Shown here piece by piece: positions 1 through 7,300 of a DNA stretch of 48,356 nt (position 1 is its first letter; every line of letters starts with the position of its first letter). Location: the NCBI RefSeq assembly GCF_024160875.1, contig NZ_JAIULA010000022.1, forward strand, positions 1-48,356. The letters are read 5' to 3'. The notes beneath the pieces were generated by a model. It had not been told where the DNA came from. It did no database searches and worked only from the letters and a program-made list of their open reading frames with translations. Source of the stretch: Ligilactobacillus ubinensis (GTDB lineage Bacteria > Bacillota > Bacilli > Lactobacillales > Lactobacillaceae). A program made the translations under genes and the position numbers.

Positions 1-210
1 AACACGATCAGGCAGTAGATAAATTGAGTGTCAGGGAATATGAAGACCCTTTTAAGGGTCAAGGTAAGTAGTTCAGGTACCGCTTAAAGCGGTAGCAAAA
101 GTGGCAAATGCAGTTTGACTTTGATATAAAAAGCCAGCGCCTTGAGACGCTGGCAAGTACATAGGGCTTATAGCTCTGGAGCAAACCACCCGTTTGACGG
201 GTGGTCATGA
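1..210 (+). mobile_element. Right end of an IS200/IS605-family element (truncated by window start)
   Basis: The stretch ends in a 9-bp stem hairpin, 185-193 with 197-205 (CCACCCGT / ACGGGTGG), the form typical of the right end of IS200/IS605 elements. Further hairpins precede it: 45-60 (GACCCTT/AAGGGTC), 78-94 (TACCGCT/AGCGGTA) and 133-154 (GCCAGCG/CGCTGGC). Short open frames run in from the left edge; the longest stops at 69-71. They may be the very end of tnpB, but too little is present to name the protein. The outer boundary, about 206-212, is inferred from where the interrupted minus-strand gene resumes. The family call rests on hairpin form and layout, not on a transposase. Confidence 0.55.
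40..210 (+). ncRNA. Possible omega-RNA (TnpB guide RNA scaffold)
   Basis: IS200/IS605 elements commonly make a structured RNA from the 3' end of tnpB to the right end, where it scaffolds TnpB and carries a guide taken from the flanking DNA. Here four consecutive hairpins fill the 165 bases before the element boundary and no long frame crosses them. If real, the guide would be read from about 206 onward, inside the interrupted minus-strand gene. This is inferred from layout; neither tnpB nor the RNA start is visible. Confidence 0.35.
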
Positions 211-331
211 TTTTTTGGTATCTCTCTTCTTTTTTTGACTCTTTTTCAAGCAATTTGCTATTTTCATCATTTGCATTAATAATTGCTTTTTGTTGAGAAG
301 TCAAATGATTTGTATCATACCTATATCCCAA
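211..331 (-). pseudogene. 5' part of a small unknown gene cut by the IS
   Basis: The gene starts with TTG at 331 behind a strong ribosome site (AAGGTGGTGA, about 340-349 read on the minus strand). It encodes about 40 charged, hydrophilic residues, lysine- and glutamate-rich (for example LLEKESKKEER), before the frame runs into the IS hairpin near 210. The continued frame inside the IS is not meaningful, so the original C-terminus is lost. No family is recognised. It lies directly downstream of a hydrophobic peptide frame ending at 350, so the two may once have been a small operon. Confidence 0.45.
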
Positions 332-349
332 ATAATCACCACCTTTATT

Positions 350-432
350 TTAAAAAAACTTGTTGATTAAAGCAATAAAAATAGCACTAACCACAATGGT
401 AAGCACCACGGAGTGGCATATATCAGTCCTTT
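350..432 (-). pseudogene. C-terminal remnant of a tiny membrane peptide
   Basis: This minus-strand frame ends at 350 and encodes a hydrophobic stretch with a basic tail (VVLTIVVSAIFIALINKFF), like the end of a small single-span membrane peptide. It has no convincing start: the upstream side meets the IS3 orfA remnant at about 430. The stop lies just before the ribosome site of the next minus-strand gene. The call is weak because only about 20-27 residues are left. Confidence 0.25.
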
Positions 433-720
433 ATAAACTTGAGAAGCTGAGATATTAAAAACAGCAGCAACTTTAACAACTCCAAGATTGTGCGTTTGAT
501 AATATTCTACCACTTTGGCCTTAAAATCGAGACTATATTTGTTTGTGTGTCGTTTGACTCTCAGCGCTTCAAGTCCTTGTTGGCAAGCAGTATAGATCCA
601 TCCTCTTAAAATAGTACTATTTGGCAGTTTAAGTTCTTTAGATAAACTACTTATCGAAATATTTCCCTCAAAATATTTTTGAACGGACTTAATTTTAAAA
701 TCAGTTGAATGTTTGGTCAT
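430..720 (-). pseudogene. Truncated IS3-family (IS150 group) OrfA
   Basis: The first 97 residues, starting at ATG 720, hold two helix-turn-helix modules of the IS150/IS3 OrfA type. The modules start at about residues 6 (STDFKIKSVQKYFEGN) and 62 (YSLDFKAKVVEYYQTHN). Module 2 breaks off at SQVY, where OrfA should continue with a Trp-containing helix and a coiled coil. From there the frame runs into unrelated hydrophobic codons to a stop near 367. There is no orfB, so the element cannot move. OrfA normally binds the IS ends and forms the transposase by frameshifting with OrfB. Confidence 0.7.
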
Positions 721-744
721 AAAAGCACCCCATAATATAAAAAA

Positions 745-762
745 TTCTCGGATATTTTTATA
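745..762 (+). repeat. 18-bp direct repeat, copy A
   Basis: TTCTCGGATATTTTTATA occurs here, upstream of the K+ channel gene, and again at 1818-1835 upstream of the DUF898-like gene. The copies agree for one more base on the left (19 bp in all) and are both followed within a few bases by an AT-rich TATAAT-like stretch. They may be a shared promoter or operator element, or the scar of a rearrangement. Confidence 0.6.
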
Positions 763-809
763 TAAAATTGTATTATAATTAGAGCATAAAATACGAATTG
801 GGTGTTCTA

Positions 810-1520
810 ATGAAAAAACTATACGATATATTTATTGTTATTTTGGCTGTAATATCAATTGCAATGGTTATTTTAGATTATTGCGGTCAACTAAATATAG
901 GTGCCTTCCCCTATAATATTGTTGATAATGGCATTCTGATAATTTTTGCGATAGATTATTTCACGCGCCTAGCCCTTTCAAAGAACAAGAAATATTTCTT
1001 TACTCACAACATATTTGATCTTTTAGCAATTATTCCAGCTAGTTCTTTTTCACTGTTCAGAGTGGCTAGAATCGCAAGACTATCTCGTATCTTTAGATTA
1101 TTTAGGCTTGTCGGTTTATCGGGTAAATTGCAACGCAATGCAAAGAAATTTTTGAAAACTAATGGCCTTATCTACTTAATTATTACTTGTACAGCTATAC
1201 TATTGATTTCTGCAGTTCTCTATTCTCTTTCAGAGAATGTTTCCTTTAGCGAATCCTTGTGGTGGGCGATTGCCACCGCCACAACTGTTGGATATGGTGA
1301 TATTTCGCCTCATACTGCTATTGGAAAACTAGCCGCAGTATTATTAATGTTTGTAGGTATTGGCTTCATAGGCATGCTCACGAGCTCAATAACGGCATAC
1401 TTTACTAATGAAAAAGAAGATACTAACGCTGAAGAAAAACTTGATTTTTTAATTAAAAAAGTAGATAGTTTAGAAAATGAAATATCTTCTTTAAAAGAAG
1501 AACTGAAAAATAAGGAGTAA
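810..1520 (+). CDS. Voltage-sensor-type potassium channel
   Basis: This is a membrane channel of the ion-transport family, 236 residues from ATG 810. An upstream in-frame TTG at 798 is less likely. Four helices of a voltage-sensor-like domain come first. The fourth has regularly spaced arginines (RVARIARLSRIFRLFR, about residues 84-99). Next is a pore unit with the K+ filter TVGYGD at about 159-164, between helices near 120-140 and 173-195. The tail is a charged coiled coil (about 205-236), probably for tetramer assembly. Family knowledge gives K+ flux across the cytoplasmic membrane. The gene stands alone between an IS remnant and a broken phage repressor, so it may be part of the accessory DNA. 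The ribosome site (GGGTG) is weak. Only the physiological role is unknown. Confidence 0.85.
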   Translation: MKKLYDIFIVILAVISIAMVILDYCGQLNIGAFPYNIVDNGILIIFAIDYFTRLALSKNKKYFFTHNIFDLLAIIPASSFSLFRVARIARLSRIFRLFRLVGLSGKLQRNAKKFLKTNGLIYLIITCTAILLISAVLYSLSENVSFSESLWWAIATATTVGYGDISPHTAIGKLAAVLLMFVGIGFIGMLTSSITAYFTNEKEDTNAEEKLDFLIKKVDSLENEISSLKEELKNKE

Positions 1521-1738
1521 TTCGTCATCACATTGTTCTACCTTAAAGCAAAGGTAAATAGCATGAGTCCACCTATTGCTAGTAAATCCCTGTGAGACAC
1601 ACGCTAAAACTTATTAGGCACATAGGTAATTCAATTTTGTTAATGTCTGATAATCCCGATTACGATCCAATAGTAATCTATAGTAGCAACCCTATACGAG
1701 TTTTAGGAAAAGCCGTTAAAATGACTACTGATTTTTAG
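1521..1738 (+). pseudogene. Remnant of an S24-type (phage CI-like) repressor
   Basis: Two pieces of one protein can be read in different frames. Piece one (1521-1590) contains YLKAKVNSMSPPI, matching the LKVKGDSMSPTI serine motif of S24 autocleaving repressors. Piece two (about 1586-1738) reads LIRHIGNSILLMSDNPDYDP and ends with a typical C-terminal strand (NPIRVLGKAVKMTTDF, then stop). About 30 residues between the motif and the C-terminus, and the whole DNA-binding half, are missing. The scrap begins directly after the channel gene's stop codon, which marks a deletion junction. It sits on the same strand as the integrase remnant, as in phage lysogeny modules. Confidence 0.6.
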
Positions 1739-1977
1739 GCAAGAAAATAAGCTCTAGCCTCTTACGTGAAGGAAAAAAGGCTAAAGCTGATGAAATGTCC
1801 GAGTTATTATTACCATATTCTCGGATATTTTTATACATATAATTCTCTAGGTTATGATATTATTAAGATAGTTAGGCTTATATAAAGCACATAAAAAGAA
1901 ATAATTATTGAATATCTAACTTATGTCTAAATACTGATGACATTAAAAGCTGAATACTAGGTTCGGGGGAATCACAT
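1739..1977. other. Gap with inverted repeat and likely promoter for the DUF898-like gene
   Basis: No gene is recognised. An imperfect 11-bp inverted repeat (1750-1760 with 1778-1788, one mismatch) is not followed by a T-run, so it is not a clear terminator. Repeat copy B at 1818-1835 is followed by TATAAT at about 1839, a possible -10 for the gene at 1978, leaving a leader of about 130 bases. A short open frame (about 1741-1843) has no recognisable product. Confidence 0.3.
1818..1835 (+). repeat. 18-bp direct repeat, copy B
   Basis: This is an exact second copy of the element at 745-762, about 1.07 kb apart in the same orientation. The pair brackets the K+ channel gene and the repressor remnant. 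TCCGAG at 1798-1803 and CTCGGA at 1820-1825 also form a short inverted pair around it. Confidence 0.6.
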
Positions 1978-2298
1978 ATGGAAATGAAACATGGTCGTAG
2001 CTCTTTTTTTGATGGTAGCTTACTATCTTATATTGGATGGAACATTCTAGGTCTTGTACTTACTATTTGTACCTTTGGAATTTGTTATCCATGGGCTTTA
2101 TGCTTAGTTTACGGATGGAAAATAAATCATACCGTTATTGACGGTCATAGAATGAAGTTTAAAGGATCAGCAATTGGACTATTTGGAAATTGGATTAAAT
2201 GGTTCTTACTAAGCATCATAACAGTTGGAATTTACTTGTTCTGGGTTGGTATTAAATTGGAAGACTGGAAAGCAAAAAATACAAATTTTATAAATTAA
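1978..2298 (+). CDS. DUF898/YjgN-like small membrane protein
   Basis: The protein has 106 residues, from ATG 1978 behind a strong GGGGGA site. It resembles the repeat unit of DUF898 (YjgN-type) membrane proteins. A helix at about 16-38 is followed by a YPWALCLVYGWKINHTVIDG motif at about 39-58, a second helix at about 73-92 (WIKWFLLSIITVGIYLFWVG) and a C-terminal KLEDWKAKNT. Full DUF898 proteins carry several such units, so this is a single-unit form. The function of the family is unknown. It lies between the phage repressor scrap and the integrase, a spot where temperate phages carry lysogeny genes such as superinfection-exclusion factors. That role is inferred from position only. Confidence 0.65.
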   Translation: MEMKHGRSSFFDGSLLSYIGWNILGLVLTICTFGICYPWALCLVYGWKINHTVIDGHRMKFKGSAIGLFGNWIKWFLLSIITVGIYLFWVGIKLEDWKAKNTNFIN

Positions 2299-3152
2299 TA
2301 TTTATTATGGGAAAACAATATGATTTGGAAAAATTGCAATAGAAAATATCAGATGGTTATTACCACCTATGGTAAACACCATGCAAAATCTACCATCTAC
2401 AAATACAATTCTTTGTTTCATGCATGTGTTAAAGATGCTATCTATGATGGTGTCATATCCAAAGGATTCATTCAAAACGTTAATATAGTTTTTAACAAAG
2501 GCAAGACAAGGAAAATTGACTATCAAAGAAATGAATTCTTTGGTAGAATATATTATAGACAGTCATAATATTAATTATACTTCTAAATATCTAATATTAT
2601 TAGCCATCTACACTGGTGCCCGCTTAGGTGAACTACAGGCACTCACATGGAAAGATATTAATTTTCCATTTAAAACTATCAACATCAATAAGTCCTGGCA
2701 AGAAGGACTTCAAAAGACTAAAGATACTAAAAACGAATCTTCCAAAAGAATTATTCGTGTTAACTCGGACATACTTGATGTAATCAAAGAATTGGCAGTG
2801 AATAATTCTAACTATATTTTTACAAATCAATATGGCACTATAACAACGTCAGTAGCCGTAAACAAGACTCTAAGGCAGTGTTTAAAAGTATGTGATATAA
2901 AATAAGCCTAGTTTCCATTTTCACAGTCTAAGGCATACTCATGTCGCATACCTGCTGGCTAATAATATAGATTTATATGTCATTTCTAAACGACTAGGCC
3001 ACTCGGATATTTCAACAACCCGTAGAGTATATTCCTACCTGATTGACGAATATAAGATGAGGTCAGATAACATGATTGAAAACGTATTAAATAAGCTTTG
3101 TGCACAGGTGGTGCACAAAGAGACTACAAACGTTGATAAAACAGCAATGTAA
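2299..3152 (+). pseudogene. int: Frameshifted tyrosine integrase (phage type)
   Basis: Three successive frames make one protein. Frame one (2299-2520) is the core-binding domain (KSTIYKYNSLFHACVKDAIY). Frame two (about 2516-2905) begins the catalytic domain with the Arg-I box TGARLGELQALTWKDI and the beta-strand Lys region. Frame three (about 2907-3152) holds HSLRHTHVAYLL, LGHSDISTTRRVYSYL with the Tyr nucleophile, and the C-terminus. The breaks are near 2515 (after GKTRKIDY) and near 2903 (in an A-rich tract). The N-terminal arm-binding domain and start are also missing. All catalytic residues survive, which suggests a fairly recent loss. A terminator follows at 3203. Confidence 0.8.
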
Positions 3153-3202
3153 TATCCTGTGCTGTCCTTATTTTATTAATTCAATATGTTACAAGACATA
3201 TA

Positions 3203-3232
3203 GAAATACCTATATAATGGTATTTCCTTTTT
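3203..3232 (+). terminator. Terminator after the integrase remnant
   Basis: An 8-bp stem GAAATACC/GGTATTTC (3203-3210 with 3219-3226) with an 8-base loop is followed by CTTTTT. Confidence 0.6.
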
Positions 3233-3395
3233 ACTTATCCTATTATAAAATGTTCTATGATACTTTGTTATACGATATCAAAATAATTTCATTTATTCTT
3301 ATAAAATTATTTAGTATGCTTATCTCTATAAAAGATATCTTGAACAGATTTTACTCCGTAACTCACTTTCCTCTTTTATTTTTCAAGGAGAATCT

Positions 3396-3788
3396 ATGCA
3401 ATTTGAAAAGAAAATAGCTTTACCTCGCCTATTAGCTGGTATCCTCTTATTATTACTTTCAACTTATGAATTTCTTGAAAGTGCTGAGTTTGTCGAAAAT
3501 GGAAATAGCATTAACCTATATGAAACAATCAGCAATTATACAAAACAGGGGCAAGTAGGTTTCATTGTTACTCTAATTAGCTTTATAATCGCATTAACCT
3601 TTTTAATGACTATTAAAATAAAGTTCATTCCTTGGTTAGAAATTGCTATTGTTATTACAGTGTTTCTTCTTTTTATCCTAGTATCAGTTACTAATAGTAA
3701 TCTTTATACAGATCTAAGATGGTTTAAATGGTGTAATCTCATATTGACTTTATTAGGAATTCACTATCCTAATAATATTTTCAACTAA
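3396..3788 (+). CDS. Hypothetical membrane protein (130 aa)
   Basis: The start at ATG 3396 is set by AAGGAGAATCT just upstream. The protein has a short basic N-terminus, then hydrophobic segments at about 10-27, 52-72 and 78-100, and a weaker one near 112-124. An extracellular-looking polar loop (about 30-50) lies between the first two. No family motif is recognised. It is preceded by an AT-rich gap with no other gene and is not obviously in an operon. It may be accessory DNA left by the prophage or a lineage-specific membrane protein. Confidence 0.55.
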   Translation: MQFEKKIALPRLLAGILLLLLSTYEFLESAEFVENGNSINLYETISNYTKQGQVGFIVTLISFIIALTFLMTIKIKFIPWLEIAIVITVFLLFILVSVTNSNLYTDLRWFKWCNLILTLLGIHYPNNIFN

Positions 3789-4096
3789 CCTTGGTTGATA
3801 TATATAACTAACGACTGTAACTCTTTAAAGACATGAACATATTTTATCTCTGGATGTTTGATGCATAAAACATACCAAAAAAAGCAACTAGTTGCGCACA
3901 AATTCTGTGTCACTAGCATATCTGATTTACAATGTTAGTATTCTCTAGCTAATTGCCCTTAGTTCCATCATCAGGAAAAATAATAGACTTTCATTTATTT
4001 TTCAAAATCTATTAAAGAAAAAAACAAATTTACTTCTATTATACTAAGAATTATTGACCTATACTTTTCTTTAAATTACTTTAAGGGGATCTTATT
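3789..4096. other. Gap without a recognised gene
   Basis: About 300 AT-rich bases. They hold a 12-bp perfect palindrome GCAACTAGTTGC at 3882-3893 and, near the end, promoter-like sequences (TATACT near 4040, TTGACC near 4053) that could serve the small gene at 4097. No frame of note is present. Confidence 0.4.
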
Positions 4097-4270
4097 ATGC
4101 ATACAAAAAAAACAAAGAAAGCCGCAACTATTCTAATTACACTATTACTAATGTTTACAAGTGGTGTTGTCGGCTATTACTTTGGAATTCATAATACACA
4201 AGGAAATTTAAGAAGAACAAAAATAGTTCATACTAAGAAGCAGCACACATTCAAAAAGAATATTAATTAA
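4097..4270 (+). CDS. Small membrane-anchored basic protein (57 aa)
   Basis: ATG 4097 follows a good ribosome site (AAGGGGAT, spacing 6). The product has a basic N-terminus (KKTKKAA), one hydrophobic segment at about residues 9-28 ending in GVVGYYFG, and a lysine/arginine-rich tail. It fits a single-span membrane peptide with a basic cytoplasmic or wall-facing tail. A 14-bp-stem terminator begins 8 bases after the stop, so the gene is a defined transcription unit. No family is recognised. Confidence 0.55.
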   Translation: MHTKKTKKAATILITLLLMFTSGVVGYYFGIHNTQGNLRRTKIVHTKKQHTFKKNIN

Positions 4271-4277
4271 TGTTATT

Positions 4278-4328
4278 AAAGAGGCGTTATACCTAGATTC
4301 ATTACGAACATAGATATAACGCCTCTTT
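4278..4328. terminator. Strong bidirectional terminator
   Basis: A perfect 14-bp inverted repeat AAAGAGGCGTTATA/TATAACGCCTCTTT (4278-4291 with 4315-4328, loop 23) lies between the convergent genes ending at 4270 and 4369. The A and T runs at the stem foot can serve both directions. Confidence 0.8.
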
Positions 4329-4368
4329 AAGGCTAATCACATTTTACAATTTTAACATCTCTAGAAAA

Positions 4369-7300
4369 CTATGCTTTTGCAAGTATGACTTCGCTACTGT
4401 CTTTCTTTAAATTTTTCTTTGCCGTAGCCAACATTAGGCGCAAACGATTCAACTGATTTACCACTGACAACGATGGATCATAGTCAATCATTGCTATATT
4501 AGCTTTAGGATATTGGTGACGCAACTCTTTTGCAACACCCTTTCCTACAACATGATTTGGTAAGCATCCAAACGGTTGCATACAAACAATATTATTAATA
4601 TCATTTTGCAAGCATTCAACCATTTCACCAGTTAAAAACCAGCCTTCACCGGTCTGGTTACCTAATGAAATAATGGATTCTGCTCCTTGTGCAACCTTCT
4701 CAATTGCTTGAATTCCATCAAAACGTTGTGATTTCTTTAGCGCCTCGTTCATTGGCTTTTCGCACCATTCAATTATTTTCAAAGCAACTTCAGCTATCCA
4801 CTTAGTTTTAAGTGAAAAGCCAAGATGATCATGTCGATAAATTTGATTATAAAGTGAATAGTTCATAAATCCTACAATATCTGGACAAATTACTTCTGCG
4901 CCCTCTTCTTCAAGAACACGAACTATATTGTTGTTGGCAATTGGTGAATATTTAACTAAAATTTCACCAACGATTCCTACACGTGGCTTAACAATATCTT
5001 GTAGCTCAATTTCATCAAAATCATTGATAATTTTCTTAACATTTTTCTTGAATTCACTAAATTTACCATTTTCTACATTAGACTTAACCTTACTCAACCA
5101 TTTTTCATGTAAAGCATCTACCGAACCTTTAACCATTTCATATGGTCGTGTTCGATAAACAACTCTCTCAAATAAGTCACCATATAAAAAGGCTAAGGCT
5201 GCACGTTTAAGTAGGATTGGTGTTAACTTAAACCCTGGTGTATCTTCAACGCCTTGATTTCCTAGTGAAATCGAAATAACTGGAACCTGCGGATAACCTG
5301 CATCTTTTAACGCTTTTCTAATTAAAGGTATATAATTTGTTGCACGGCACCCCCCACCAGTTTGACTCATCATCACAGAGGTATTATTTACATCATATTT
5401 ACCACTATTTAATGCTTCAATCATTTGACCAATCGTTATAATAGCTGGATAACATGCATCGTTATTTACATATTTAGTCCCTTCATCAACTGCGTGCTTA
5501 TCTTTAATAGGTAAATTAACAACATTGTACCCTGATGCACGTAACGCAACATCAACTAATTTAGATTGATGAATTGGCGATAACATTGGCATTAACAATG
5601 TATGTTTCTCTTTCATTTCCTTGGTAAACTTAACTGGTTTATCGTTTTCAAACATTTTTTGTGGCTTAATGTTTTGCTCATGTCTTTCGGTGACTGCCGC
5701 CTTAAGAGAACGAATTCTAATTCGAATTGCGCCTATATTTGTTCCTTCATCAATTTTTAAAACTGTATATAACCTATTATATTGTGCTAGGATTTCCTGT
5801 ACTTGATCTGTAGTAATTGCATCAATTCCACATCCAAATGAATTAAGTTGAACAAACTCTAATTCAGGAATTTTAGCAGTAACACGTGCAGCAGCAAATA
5901 AACGTGAATGATAAGTCCACTGATTTACAACTCTTAGTCCTGAAACATCTCCCATATGTGAAACACTATCTTCTGTCAACACATTGAATCCTTCAGCCGC
6001 AATCATTTGCGAAATTCCCCGATTAATTTGTGGGTCTAAATGATATGGTCTACCTGCTAAAACAATACCTTTTTGCCCTTTTTGACGCATATTGAGAATT
6101 GTTTCCTCACCACGGTTTTGAATCCAACGCTTGAAACTATCCATTTCTTTCATACCTGCATCAAATGCTTGACTTACTTCTTTTTTTGAAACTTCAAAAT
6201 CTTGAAATGCTTGATATAAGTTTTCAACTGTAGATTCACGATCAGCTAGATTCAAATATGGATTACGATAATCGACTTTATTTTCCCTAATCTCATCAAC
6301 ATTCATTCGAATTACATCTGGATATGACTGAACAATTGGACAATTAAAGTGATTATCTGAATTTTTGCTTTCCTGACGTTCAAAAACGACTGCAGGATAA
6401 AAAATAGTTTTTAGTCCGCGATCAATTAACCATTTTATGTGACCATGAACCATCTTAGCTGGATAACAAACAGTGTCCGACGGAATTGTTTCCATCCCTG
6501 ATTCATACATTTCATCTGAAGATCTAGTTGATAATTCTGCTCGAATTCCCAACTCTTTAAAAAATGTAGCCCATAATGGATAATTCTCATACATGTTTAA
6601 AACTCTTGGAATACCAATTGTTCCATGAACAGCTAGTTTCTTTCTTAAAGGACGGTACGAAAATAGTTTGTGGTATTTCTCTTTAACCAAGTTAACTCGT
6701 TCATCTTGACGTTTTAACTTGATTCGTAGTCCCTTTTCACAGCGATTTCCTGTAATAAACTGGCGACCGTCATTAAAATGTGTAATTGTTAACAGACAAT
6801 TATTTTCACAACGTCCACAATGATCAAATTCTTTTTCGCATGACATCCCAGCCATTTCATCAGTAGTCATCAAAGTGGTTATATCGCCTTCTTTAGCACG
6901 CTCTTGAGCAATCAATGCAGCTCCATAAGCTCCCATCAAGCCTGCAATGTTGGGACGAATTACTTCTTGTCCACTTAATTTTTCAAACGAACGTAAAACT
7001 GCTTCATTATAAAATGTTCCACCTTGACAAACGATATTTTCGCCTAAATCACGTGCTGAACGTGCTTTGATAACTTTAAATAATGCATTTTTTATAACTG
7101 ACATTGAGAGACCAGCTGAAATATCAGCAACTGATGAACCCTCTTTTTGCGCTTGCTTAACGCGTGATTGCATAAATACAGTACATCTTGAACCTAAATC
7201 TGCCGGATATTTAGCTAATAATGCTGCTTTCGCAAAATCCTTTATATCATATTTCAATGACTGTGCAAATGTCTCTATAAAAGAACCACAACCTGATGAA

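Noticed and set aside
59-331. A 90-codon minus-strand frame taken as one gene
   Set aside because: Only its first 40 codons look like protein; the rest is the IS hairpin region read backwards.
2305-2526. Minus-strand frame opposite the integrase
   Set aside because: It is the antisense shadow of the integrase core-binding domain.
3100-3417. 105-codon plus-strand frame
   Set aside because: It starts inside the integrase C-terminus in another frame, has atypical composition and overlaps the real start at 3396; a terminator lies within it.
3882-3893. 12-bp palindrome GCAACTAGTTGC as an operator
   Set aside because: It is not close to any promoter or gene start; such a length can occur by chance in AT-rich gaps.
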